From: Coprothermobacter proteolyticus DSM 5265
Lineage (GTDB): Bacteria; Coprothermobacterota; Coprothermobacteria; Coprothermobacterales; Coprothermobacteraceae
DNA length: 64,000 nucleotides
Assembly: GCF_000020945.1 (NCBI RefSeq)
Contig: NC_011295.1
Span: forward strand, 744,001-808,000
Direction: 5' to 3'
Part shown: piece by piece, positions 27,576 through 35,568 of the stretch
Numbering within the stretch: the first letter of the stretch is position 1
Layout: each line of letters starts with the position of its first letter
Program-made: the position numbers and the translations under genes
The notes under the pieces: generated by a model
What the model saw: the letters and a program-made list of their open reading frames with translations, nothing else
The model's database searches: none
Told to the model about the DNA's origin: nothing

Positions 27576-28260
27576 AACCTAGGAACATGACGTCCTTTGG
27601 TGCTAAAGTATGAACGAACTCACAAATGATTGCTTCTTTGACCATGTTTAATGTGACGTTCGGTGCATATTCTGACAAATTCGCTACTTGAGATCTTTTG
27701 CTTTTGACGAAATCGTGTTGATCCTCGGGATATGTCTCTTCCCATCTCAGGCACTCTTTAAGCGCCTGCAAATCAGAATTCACAAGCAATGTCGAGTGAT
27801 AGAAAAACTTATGTGCCGTAATCGCTGTGCTAGAGCCTGATATTTTTCTACCTTCTATGAAAATGCTGGCACGGTCGTCAACCACCACGGGAGCTTTAGT
27901 CAGTTTCCTAACTGTTTCTGCCAATATGTTAGCTATGGCTTTTGCTTCGTCCAGGACGTAATGAGAAAAAACAATGTTGTCTTTCTCCTTACATAAGGTG
28001 ATGTTAAGATTCCCTAAGTCTTGGTACACCGTTCCACCGCCGGTAAACCTGCGAATAACCGGTATTTTTCTTGCATGCACGTAGTCCAGGTTAACTTCAT
28101 AATCGGGATTCTGGAATCTGCCCACAACTACGCAACATTCGTTTTGCCATAGCATCAATACCACATCACCATGTAGTTCGAGCTCTAAAAGGTTTTTCTC
28201 AACAGATAAATTCTCCAAAGGGTCAGTTCTATCGTTTCTTAGTATTCTGAGGGTGTTCAT
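27574..28260 (-). CDS. lplA: Lipoate-protein ligase A
   Basis: Attaches lipoate to lipoyl domains using ATP. The 228 residues show RRFTGGGTVYQDLGN (Arg70-Arg71, Gly-rich loop 73-76) and GRKISGSSTA, containing the lysine that contacts lipoyl-AMP. It lacks the extra C-terminal accessory domain of E. coli LplA (338 residues), like the short ligases of many Firmicutes and archaea, so it may act in two parts or as a transferase. Its place in the acoC-acoX-lplA operon suggests it modifies the stand-alone lipoyl protein and perhaps GcvH. Confidence 0.9.
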   Translation of the reverse strand: MNTLRILRNDRTDPLENLSVEKNLLELELHGDVVLMLWQNECCVVVGRFQNPDYEVNLDYVHARKIPVIRRFTGGGTVYQDLGNLNITLCKEKDNIVFSHYVLDEAKAIANILAETVRKLTKAPVVVDDRASIFIEGRKISGSSTAITAHKFFYHSTLLVNSDLQALKECLRWEETYPEDQHDFVKSKRSQVANLSEYAPNVTLNMVKEAIICEFVHTLAPKDVMFLG

Positions 28261-28269
28261 TGCTCAAAG

Positions 28270-29262
28270 TTAGTTTTTAAACAAGCCTTCCTCTACGCCT
28301 AACTCCAAGGCTTTTGGGACATTCACTGTCAAAGGGCCTTGGCAGGAAAGCTCTATGGCAAACTCTGTTGGGCGAAAGACTTCAATTTCTCTTTCACCAT
28401 CCAAAGCTACAGTCCCGTCACGCAAAACGAAAGTGAAAGGTTTGTTTTCTTCGAAATGGCCGTACTCCCCTACTTGCACGCGTTCAATCTTCCCTGGAGC
28501 CATGGGAAACAATATTGACTCTCCAGATGAGTCTAATATGGCGTAAGAACCGTACGGGTCGTACTGGTTAGATGGACAGAGAAAGCCCAAAAGCGAAGAA
28601 AAACCAACGTTCTCAGGTCGGGCTCTGGAGCAAAATACCGCGCTTATGGATTTTGGATCCCAAACAGCTCTGGAACCTACAAAACGTTCCTTCGTGAAAG
28701 CTATATCTATCAAAGCTATATCCTCATTGCCGTCCCATGAAATTTTGAGGAATTTTTCTTGATTGGTGACCTGCTTTTGATCTATTATTTCTGAGGTCAT
28801 AGTCCAAGCAGCGAGAGCAGCAATAGTTGCTTCGACCATAGAAGGAAAGACATTATTGGTTCCCGTTGATATGCTAACAATTGGGGTGGAATCCTTTGGA
28901 TTAAGCCCTTTGATCGCTGCTCTGTTTGTTCCATCTCCGCCTATTACCACGATGGCGTCCACGTTTCCTTGCATTAGTGAAGCCGCCATTAATGTATCTT
29001 TGTCTGTAAAAAGTGGTTTCATGTCAAGCTGCTCAAGATTAACTCTTAAGTTTCTAATACGTTCTGCTGCTCTGTAAACAATGTTGTAGGAATCTGGCAT
29101 GAACAGCACAGAACTTAGCCCCATCGTGTTCCAAGTGGCTAGAAGCCTCTCCACAATGTTGACTTTTTCCTCGTTATCAAAGACAGAAGCGTGAGCTACT
29201 AGTCTCCTTATGTCTCTACCTGACTGGGGATTGGCAATGATGCCAATAGAGTGTTTCTTCAT
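28270..29262 (-). CDS. acoX: AcoX-like NAD-kinase-fold protein
   Basis: Protein of 330 residues related to ATP-NAD kinase, with GGDGTNR at 108-114 and SISTGTNNVFP shortly after; these match the nucleotide-binding motifs of the NAD kinase/diacylglycerol kinase fold. The N-terminal GIIANPQSGRDIRRLVAHAS is typical of AcoX, found in acetoin dehydrogenase operons and of unproven role. It lies between acoC and lplA (9 bases from lplA). AAAGGAG stands before the ATG. The presence of AcoX is the main reason for calling the complex acetoin dehydrogenase. Confidence 0.87.
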   Translation of the reverse strand: MKKHSIGIIANPQSGRDIRRLVAHASVFDNEEKVNIVERLLATWNTMGLSSVLFMPDSYNIVYRAAERIRNLRVNLEQLDMKPLFTDKDTLMAASLMQGNVDAIVVIGGDGTNRAAIKGLNPKDSTPIVSISTGTNNVFPSMVEATIAALAAWTMTSEIIDQKQVTNQEKFLKISWDGNEDIALIDIAFTKERFVGSRAVWDPKSISAVFCSRARPENVGFSSLLGFLCPSNQYDPYGSYAILDSSGESILFPMAPGKIERVQVGEYGHFEENKPFTFVLRDGTVALDGEREIEVFRPTEFAIELSCQGPLTVNVPKALELGVEEGLFKN

Positions 29263-29319
29263 AGTGGCTAAAAACTCCTTTCAACCTTAAGAACTGATGC
29301 CGCTCTTCGCGAATCTTGG

Positions 29320-30105
29320 CTACTCAAGTGCACTCGCATTCTCAAAATATTCTTTAACTTTTTGTAGAAAACGAGCTCCTGGAGCGCCATCTACAACTCG
29401 GTGATCAACGCTCAAAGAAAGTGTCATGCTTTTTGCTAAGCGTGGTTCATTGTTTTCAAGTACCACAACATCCTTGATTCTGTTTATACCGAGAATAGCC
29501 ACCTGCGGTGGGTTAATTACTGGTGTGAAGGAATCCACTCCCAGCATACCCAAGTTTGTTATTGTAAATGTTCCACCCACAAAATCCTTTTCTTTTAGCT
29601 GGCCTGCTCTTGCTCGTGAAACCACATCCTCGTATTCCGTTACTAGGTCTGCAACGCTTTTCTTGTCAACATCTCTTATTACAGGTGTAACCAACCCATA
29701 GGGAGCATCCACTGCTACACAGATGTTTACGGAATCATACACCTTTATCACATTGTCTTCCAAAGTAGCATTTAAATTTGGACAATCCTTTAGTGCAAAA
29801 GCAACTAGTTTTAGCATTATTACAGTCAAGCTCGGGTTACCCTGTGTTTTCTCTTTTAGAACAAGCAAATTAGTAGGATCGATATCCATGTTAATTGTCA
29901 CGTGCACGGCATTCCTATAGCTTTCTGATAGCCGCTCAGCTATAACTTTTCTAAAACCTAGTACTTTCTCCTCTTTCTGAATTCTCGGATAAAAGTGCTC
30001 GACAATATACGCTTGAAGCACTTCTAAGCTTACCTCTCCCTTCTCAACCTGAAGCTGCTCTAGATCGATGTCGTATTGATCTGCTATTGCTTTTAAGTCA
30101 ACCAC
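29320..30105 (-). CDS. acoC: Dihydrolipoamide acyltransferase E2 core lacking a lipoyl domain
   Basis: Catalytic E2 of 261 residues. A short N-terminal segment (about 3-34: LKAIADQYDIDLEQLQV ... LEVLQAYI) looks like a degenerate peripheral subunit-binding domain. The rest is the CAT-like acyltransferase core, with FRKVIAERLSES, GTFTITNLGMLGVDSFTPV and the active-site DHRVVDGA (His235, Asp239). There is no lipoyl domain, which normally forms the N-terminus; a separate lipoyl protein is encoded at 27281-27508. The frame opens at TTG 30132, but GTG 30105 follows GGGAGGGG by the right distance. It heads the acoC-acoX-lplA operon. Confidence 0.92.
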   Translation of the reverse strand: MVDLKAIADQYDIDLEQLQVEKGEVSLEVLQAYIVEHFYPRIQKEEKVLGFRKVIAERLSESYRNAVHVTINMDIDPTNLLVLKEKTQGNPSLTVIMLKLVAFALKDCPNLNATLEDNVIKVYDSVNICVAVDAPYGLVTPVIRDVDKKSVADLVTEYEDVVSRARAGQLKEKDFVGGTFTITNLGMLGVDSFTPVINPPQVAILGINRIKDVVVLENNEPRLAKSMTLSLSVDHRVVDGAPGARFLQKVKEYFENASALE

Positions 30106-30163
30106 AAAGCACCCCTCCCAATTTATGGACAACTCAGATGCCGTCCATTGTAAGTGTATGGAT

Positions 30164-30172
30164 ATTATAACA
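30164..30172 (-). promoter_or_regulatory. Extended -10 promoter for the acoC operon
   Basis: TGTTATAAT (extended -10) on the - strand with TTGTAT about 19 bases upstream. Immediately downstream, TCCAT and ATGGA form a short dyad (30144-30162) that could be an operator. Confidence 0.5.
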
Positions 30173-30204
30173 CTTAAACGAAAGAAAAATACAATAGTTA
30201 AAAA

Positions 30205-30840
30205 TTATATTGTTGGCCTTTTCTCTGTCTTCTGTGGCCTTACCGATCTACCTCTATATAGCGTTTTGAATAACTTTGAGAATTGTATGAGATCAGCGTC
30301 GGTACCTTTAAGTCCGTTAAGACCATTGCGAGCTACCTTAAAAGAAATAGCGTTGTTCTTATTACCGTCCTTGAGTAGGCTCTGACCATCAACGGTTAAA
30401 GGAGCCTTAACTACTGATATTACTAAAGCAATAGTTGGTAGAAAGAACCAGATCCAGAGAATGGATGTCACATGTAAAAAGTAAAAGGGCACCCAGCCCA
30501 CAAGACTTATAAGCCACATCCACAAACTCAAATTGTTGAGCAAATTCTCAATATCCCACCTAATGTAAGGTTCGCTGCTTTTTATAACCCAAAGGAAGAA
30601 TTTTTCACGCAAAGAAAATGCGAAGTCTGCTAAATCAGTAACATTTGCTGATGAACCGATGACATCAAACACTGGATGTCCAATAATCTCATTGCTCTTT
30701 CTAACCAGACACAACTGGTTGTCCTCATGCTCTAGTGAGAAGGTACCGTTCTCCAAGAGGAATAACATGTCTGCAAGTATTAAATCTTCATTCTCTTTTC
30801 TGCTTCTAACGAAGGCATATAATGACGGCCAATAGTTCAT
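30205..30840 (-). CDS. Unknown membrane protein with two transmembrane segments
   Basis: No family recognised. From ATG 30840 it is 211 residues: a soluble N-terminal part (about 1-100, MNYWPSLYAFVRSRKENEDL), two adjacent hydrophobic helices (about 105-145, rich in Trp and Phe), then a basic tail of about 65 residues ending RPQKTEKRPTI. The open frame extends to 30918, but TATAAT at 30847-30852 lies exactly 6 bases before ATG 30840 and there is no ribosome binding site, so a leaderless mRNA starting at that codon is the best model. It lies just upstream of acoC on the same strand, but acoC has its own promoter. Confidence 0.7.
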   Translation of the reverse strand: MNYWPSLYAFVRSRKENEDLILADMLFLLENGTFSLEHEDNQLCLVRKSNEIIGHPVFDVIGSSANVTDLADFAFSLREKFFLWVIKSSEPYIRWDIENLLNNLSLWMWLISLVGWVPFYFLHVTSILWIWFFLPTIALVISVVKAPLTVDGQSLLKDGNKNNAISFKVARNGLNGLKGTDADLIQFSKLFKTLYRGRSVRPQKTEKRPTI

Positions 30841-30846
30841 AATCAT

Positions 30847-30852
30847 ATTATA
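30847..30852 (-). promoter_or_regulatory. -10 box placing the start site on the ATG (leaderless)
   Basis: TATAAT, preceded by TAC, 6 bases upstream of ATG 30840; the -35 region is weak (TTATCG). The predicted +1 is the A of the start codon. Confidence 0.6.
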
Positions 30853-30897
30853 GTAGACACGATACCAAACGATAAGAAAGTGCAGGTTCAAAACGTT

Positions 30898-31707
30898 ATG
30901 GTTTACACAGGTATACATCTCAACATAAGCGATGGGACAGACGCAATCCTAAAGCAAATAGACGAGCTGCAAATAGATTCGTTCCAGATTTTTCTGGAAA
31001 GTCCACTGTCATGGACTCCTATGAAAGGACTTTACCGCTTTGAGAGTCTCATAGAGAGGGCAAGGAACGATTTTGGCGTGAAGACTGTGTTTGTGCATTC
31101 ACCTTATCTAGTACACTTAGCAAGTCCTAGGGGGTCTGTCAGGACAAAGTCATGGAAAAAACTTAAAGAAGATCTTTCATTGGCATCAGACCTTGGTATA
31201 GATGGTTACGTAGCTCACCTGGATATGCAACACCCAGAACAAGAGCTTGTTTTCCTTGAAGAATACTCGCGATACCTCTCGATGATATCATCCAATATTC
31301 CACTTCTCTTGGAAAACGTTGCAGCGGCAAAGTTTGTTGGCGCGGATCCTTATTTCGTTTTGGATGTAGCTCGTCAGGCATCTACCTCATATCCTGCCGC
31401 CATATGTCTAGATACTGCACATCTAGCTGCAGCTGGGTTTGACATTTTGCAGATTCTCGAAGACAAGCGATTCGAGGAGTTAGCTCTCCGCATCCGAGTA
31501 GTACATTTGAACGATTTGAAAACGCCTATTGGTTCATCTAGGGATGTACATGAAAACTTGGGCGAAGGCTCCATTGGATACGGCCCGTTAAAGAAAATGG
31601 TGAGGGCTCAGAACAACGGCACATCGATAATACTAGAAACACCCCAGGACAAACCCGATAACAATAGAAAAAACGTTGCGGTTTTAAAAAAGATGTTGGT
31701 CGAATAA
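30898..31707 (+). CDS. nfo: Endonuclease IV (AP endonuclease)
   Basis: Zinc-dependent apurinic/apyrimidinic endonuclease of the xylose-isomerase-like TIM barrel family, for base excision repair. Family landmarks are VHSPYLVHLASP, LLENVAAAKFVGADP, CLDTAHLAAAGFD and VVHLNDLKTPIGSSRDVHENLGEGSIG, containing metal-binding His, Glu and Asp residues. From ATG 30898 it has 269 residues, normal length; GTG 30880 is an alternative start in the same frame and neither has a strong ribosome binding site. Divergent from the unknown membrane protein gene. Confidence 0.93.
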   Translation: MVYTGIHLNISDGTDAILKQIDELQIDSFQIFLESPLSWTPMKGLYRFESLIERARNDFGVKTVFVHSPYLVHLASPRGSVRTKSWKKLKEDLSLASDLGIDGYVAHLDMQHPEQELVFLEEYSRYLSMISSNIPLLLENVAAAKFVGADPYFVLDVARQASTSYPAAICLDTAHLAAAGFDILQILEDKRFEELALRIRVVHLNDLKTPIGSSRDVHENLGEGSIGYGPLKKMVRAQNNGTSIILETPQDKPDNNRKNVAVLKKMLVE

Positions 31708-31710
31708 GAA

Positions 31711-31744
31711 AAGGGTCCAAGCCCCCAAGGAAGCTTGGACCCTT
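31711..31744. terminator. Terminator after nfo
   Basis: Twelve-base perfect inverted repeat AAGGGTCCAAGC and GCTTGGACCCTT with a 10-base loop, 3 bases after the nfo stop and before the convergent permease gene. It can serve both directions. Confidence 0.88.
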
Positions 31745-31764
31745 GTAAAATTAAATGTTTATGC

Positions 31765-32652
31765 TTAACCTTCACCTTTTTCAAAAATGACACCGTCAGC
31801 CTTAGGCGGTTTTGTCTTTCCCAAGAACCCGGCCAGAACAATAAGAGCAAGGACATACGGGAAAGCCTTAATCAGTATGGGGGATATGCCACTCAGCAGA
31901 GGTATCTGGTTTTGGAAGTACGTGAGCGTTTCAGCATATCCAAACAACATAGCCGCTAACACAGCATACAGTGGATTGTAGTTACCAAAGATCATTGCTG
32001 CCAACGCTAAGAAACCACGCCCTGCAGTCATGGCATCGATCCACTGATGTGGATAAAGCGTTGCAGCAGCAAGGCCAGCGAAAATGCCAGACAAAATGAC
32101 ACCAGCATACTTGTATCCATAGACATTCACTCCAAGGGAATCTGCCGCCCAAGGATTCTGCCCACAGCTGCGAAGACGCAAACCAAAACGCGTCCTATTA
32201 AGCAACCATACGGTAAATATGGCCAAAGGTATGAAAAAATAAGCAATTACGTTTATTCGCAGAAATGTGGGGGGTGTATAAGGATTGACAGCACTCTGGG
32301 TTTCCATGCCGAAGACTTGCATGCTAAGGAATCTTGTAAGTCCTGATGCCAATATGTTTAATGCAGTGCCGCTTACAACATGGTCAACCTTGAAGGTTAT
32401 AGTGGCCAATCCATGAATCAGTGATATGAGGACAGCTCCTACGATTGCAAACAGTAGTCCGGCTATCCAGCTCTTAAAAAGCGTTGCTCCCCAGACGAAG
32501 AAGAAAGTACCGGTGAGCATCATACCTTCTACTGCAATGTTCACTACACCGCCAGTTTCAGAGTAAACCGCACCTAAAGCACCATATGCCATGGGTGCGC
32601 TTAACTGTAAGCCCCTCAACAAGAAATACCAAAAGTCGAACATGCTAACCAA
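31765..32652 (-). CDS. Nucleoside-type ABC transporter permease 2
   Basis: Inner-membrane permease of the BPD_transp_2 family (295 residues, about eight to nine hydrophobic segments) resembling YufQ/RnsD of BMP-type nucleoside importers. Landmarks are YSETGGVVNIAVEGMML near residue 30 and GLRLRSCGQNPWAADSLGV, the coupling loop. It is the last gene in the order bmpA, ATPase, permease 1, permease 2, and overlaps permease 1 by 8 bases. Nucleosides are inferred as cargo from the family. Confidence 0.9.
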   Translation of the reverse strand: MVSMFDFWYFLLRGLQLSAPMAYGALGAVYSETGGVVNIAVEGMMLTGTFFFVWGATLFKSWIAGLLFAIVGAVLISLIHGLATITFKVDHVVSGTALNILASGLTRFLSMQVFGMETQSAVNPYTPPTFLRINVIAYFFIPLAIFTVWLLNRTRFGLRLRSCGQNPWAADSLGVNVYGYKYAGVILSGIFAGLAAATLYPHQWIDAMTAGRGFLALAAMIFGNYNPLYAVLAAMLFGYAETLTYFQNQIPLLSGISPILIKAFPYVLALIVLAGFLGKTKPPKADGVIFEKGEG

Positions 32653-33781
32653 CCTCTCTTCTTCTTAAAGTGCGTGCGTAACGCCTGAGAATTTGGTCAA
32701 TAACTACCACGGAGAGTATCATAAGCCCTGAAATAATGCCAATTAGAGAATTAGGAACTTTAGTGTACATTTGAAGTCCATACCCGGCACGACTCAGGAA
32801 AGAGAAAAGCAAACCTGAGAGGATGACACCAAGAGGATTGTTTCTAGCTAGGAGTGCTACCGCAAGCCCTGTAAAACCAAGCCCTCTGGTTATATTCGGA
32901 GTGAAAAATTTCGATATGTAGGCTACTTCCTGTAAGCCAACTAGACCACCGATGGCCCCTGATATGAGCATGGTTACAAGGAGTGTTTTCTTTACATCTA
33001 CGCCCGCGTAAACAGAAGCTGATATGTTTTGTCCCACCCAGCGTACTCTAAGTCCAAAAGATGTCTTAAACAGCACAAACCACATAAGGAGTACTACAAT
33101 AAGGGCTATTAGCCAGCTTAAGTCCACCGCAACATAATGCGGAAATTCAAAGCCGAAAAGACCAGTAATACTGTTTATGACGTTGTGCAAAGATGGAAAC
33201 ACTGCAGTGGGTTTTAGGTAAGGCGTACGCAAATTGAAAGACTGCGCTTCACCCCTAACTCCGTTAAAAGGGCCATCTACTAGGTACAAAATGACTGCAG
33301 AGGCTATTTGGTTCATCATAATAGTGCTTATGACTTCGTGCACGCCTTTGTACACCTTTAGCAGAGCGGGAATCAGGATCCATATCATACCGCCGAGCAT
33401 TCCAGCCAGAATAACCACCGGAATATGAATGTACGTAGGGAGATCTAGATAAGCTCCAGCCACCCCCGCACAAAGAGCCCCAAATAGGTACTGGCCCTCT
33501 ACACCTATGTTGAAGACCCCCGCCTGAAAAGCGATGGCGTTCGCTTCACCAGCTATTATTAGCGGTATGGATTGAGAAACAATATAAGCTATGCCAGCTT
33601 GACTGAAAGAAAAGGTCAAGATGGCACTTAAAGCCTTAATCGGACTTTCACCTATGAACTGAACTGTTACCATCATTACTACCATGGCAAACAAAAAGCC
33701 TAAGACTGGAGCCGAACCTTCAATAAGTCTGTATTTCCACTCCATACTTTTGGGTTGCGCTTTTACCTGTTCTTGTGTCAT
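32645..33781 (-). CDS. Nucleoside-type ABC transporter permease 1
   Basis: Permease of 378 residues related to YufP/RnsC, larger than its partner, with about ten hydrophobic segments. The motif AGVFNIGVEGQYLFGAL is the signature of this branch, and GLRVRWVGQNISASVYAGV is the ATPase-coupling loop. It overlaps the ATPase gene by 4 bases and permease 2 by 8 bases, indicating fixed subunit ratios. Expected to form the heterodimeric channel with permease 2. Confidence 0.9.
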   Translation of the reverse strand: MTQEQVKAQPKSMEWKYRLIEGSAPVLGFLFAMVVMMVTVQFIGESPIKALSAILTFSFSQAGIAYIVSQSIPLIIAGEANAIAFQAGVFNIGVEGQYLFGALCAGVAGAYLDLPTYIHIPVVILAGMLGGMIWILIPALLKVYKGVHEVISTIMMNQIASAVILYLVDGPFNGVRGEAQSFNLRTPYLKPTAVFPSLHNVINSITGLFGFEFPHYVAVDLSWLIALIVVLLMWFVLFKTSFGLRVRWVGQNISASVYAGVDVKKTLLVTMLISGAIGGLVGLQEVAYISKFFTPNITRGLGFTGLAVALLARNNPLGVILSGLLFSFLSRAGYGLQMYTKVPNSLIGIISGLMILSVVVIDQILRRYARTLRRREVG

Positions 33782-35313
33782 TCTTCCTTCACTCCCAGCA
33801 TATACAGTCCAATGATTTCCGGTGTCGCTTCTTCTCTCCTGAACTCTTTTATTATCTTTCCTCTGTAAAGAACTCCAATACGATCAGACAAAGCCAAGAT
33901 CTCTTCAAGGTCCGCGGATATAAGCAGAATGGCTTTCCCTCTGACTTTTTCATCTATGAGTTGCTTGTATATGAATTCGGTGGCCCCTACGTCTACGCCT
34001 CTGGTGGGGTAAGCAGCCAGCAAAAGGGTTGGATCAAAGCTTATTTCACGTCCCACAACAAATTTCTGCTGATTTCCGCCACTTAAAGCACTGGCAGGCA
34101 CTTCCACAGAAGGAGTTCTGACGTCGAAATTCTTTACTACGGTGCTTGCAGTAGACCTCATTGCCTTGTAATCAAGAATACCCCTTTTTTGAAATTCCTG
34201 TCGCCAATGCCACCCAACCACCACATTTATGTACAAAGGCATATCAATGAATAAACCTTGTGCCTGTCGGTCTGCTGGGATGTGACCCACGCCAAGTTGT
34301 CTGCGTCCCAAAGGAGGGATTCTATTGACTAACTTATCGGTAATACGTATTTCACCAGCTGACGGGTAAATCTCACCTGAGACTATTTTAAGAAGCTCTT
34401 CTTGCCCATTGCCTTCAACGCCAGCTACCCCGTAAATCTCACCAGCATGAACAGAAAAGCTGATCCCATCAAGTTTCTTGACACCGTTTTCTTCATAAAC
34501 AACATCTTTAAGCACCAAACAATCTTCGCCAACTTCAACCCGAGGGTTTTCTACCTCCAGCACCACTGGTTTGCCCACCATCATCTCGGCGATTTTTTCC
34601 TTGCTAGCTTCCTCAATGGGCATTTCACCCACTACTCTGCCCCTTCTAATAACAGTGATTCTGTCAGCTATTTCTAAAACTTCGTTTAGTTTATGAGAAA
34701 TAAATATTATGCCCCGTCCCTGTTCTTTAAGAGCCTTAAGCGTTTTAAACAGCTCTGTTGTTTCCTGTGGAGTTAACACAGCTGTTGGTTCATCAAGAAC
34801 CAGAGTTTCTGCACCTCGGTACAGCAGTTTAAGTATTTCAACACGCTGCTGTAGTCCCACTGGCAAATCCTCAACATAGGCATCAAGATCCACAGGCATA
34901 GCGTTCTTTTGCATAATGTTTTCGATCTTCTGTCGCGCCGATTTTGTGTCTAAAACCGCATTCTTTACAGGTTCACTGCCCAAGATGATGTTTTCAAGAA
35001 CTGTTAAACCCGGCACCAGCATAAAGTGCTGGTGCACCATACCTATGCCAAGTGCCACTGCTACTGATGGATTCGTAATTCTTACAGGGTTCCCTCTTAC
35101 CAAAATCTCACCTTTGTCTGCACGGTATTCCCCATAAAGAATTTTCATAAGCGTGGTCTTACCAGCTCCGTTTTCACCAACTAATGCATGAATTTCCCCT
35201 TCGTAGAGCGTCAGATGAATGTCATCGTTAGCCACAACGCCTGGAAAAGCCTTTGTTATACCCTTCAATTCTATCAGAGGAATCCGTTCTTTGACTGTGT
35301 CAACCTTGCTCAT
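33778..35313 (-). CDS. Nucleoside-type ABC transporter ATP-binding protein
   Basis: Double-cassette ATPase of 511 residues (YufO/RnsB-like). Cassette 1 has Walker A GENGAGKTT, signature-region LPVGLQQRVEIL and Walker B TLVLDEPTAVL; cassette 2 has a degenerate P-loop (GVEGNGQEE), signature LSGGNQQK and Walker B-like LLLAAYPTRGVD, where the usual DEPT is replaced by AYPT. The second site is thus probably non-hydrolytic, as in this family. The frame opens at GTG 35322; ATG 35313 with GGGTG upstream is preferred. A 5' leader of about 170 bases from the promoter at 35492 holds no recognisable riboswitch. Confidence 0.92.
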   Translation of the reverse strand: MSKVDTVKERIPLIELKGITKAFPGVVANDDIHLTLYEGEIHALVGENGAGKTTLMKILYGEYRADKGEILVRGNPVRITNPSVAVALGIGMVHQHFMLVPGLTVLENIILGSEPVKNAVLDTKSARQKIENIMQKNAMPVDLDAYVEDLPVGLQQRVEILKLLYRGAETLVLDEPTAVLTPQETTELFKTLKALKEQGRGIIFISHKLNEVLEIADRITVIRRGRVVGEMPIEEASKEKIAEMMVGKPVVLEVENPRVEVGEDCLVLKDVVYEENGVKKLDGISFSVHAGEIYGVAGVEGNGQEELLKIVSGEIYPSAGEIRITDKLVNRIPPLGRRQLGVGHIPADRQAQGLFIDMPLYINVVVGWHWRQEFQKRGILDYKAMRSTASTVVKNFDVRTPSVEVPASALSGGNQQKFVVGREISFDPTLLLAAYPTRGVDVGATEFIYKQLIDEKVRGKAILLISADLEEILALSDRIGVLYRGKIIKEFRREEATPEIIGLYMLGVKEE

Positions 35314-35491
35314 CTTTATCACCCATTTCTTACGTTTTGAGCAGATAAGCCAAATGAATACGAACCAGCTTCAAAGACTTTTACGAGCTCGCGCGTAACT
35401 AGGAACGTGGTACAACACTCACTACAAAATGATTGCAGAAACAACAACTACATCACCTCTGCTTATAACTTACTTGACATTCCGCTTTTTC

Positions 35492-35500
35492 ATTATAACA
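35492..35500 (-). promoter_or_regulatory. Extended -10 promoter for the ATPase-permease genes
   Basis: TGTTATAAT on the - strand, downstream of the bmpA terminator; the -35 is poor. It would give the ATPase and permease genes their own transcript of lower or separately controlled level. Confidence 0.5.
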
Positions 35501-35502
35501 TT

Positions 35503-35540
35503 GAGAAAAAACAAAAAGGGCTACCCGCACGGTAGCCCTT
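35503..35540 (-). terminator. Terminator after bmpA
   Basis: AAGGGCTACC and GGTAGCCCTT form a 10-base stem with a 5-base loop, followed on the - strand by CTTTTTGTTTTTTCTC. It lies between bmpA and the rest of its transporter operon. Confidence 0.9.
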
Positions 35541-35568
35541 AAATCTTAATTGTGAGAAATGCTAATAC

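Noticed and set aside
35323-35491. Purine or other riboswitch in the nucleoside transporter leader
   Set aside because: A leader of about 160 bases exists, but the conserved purine-aptamer core and a terminator stem are not visible.
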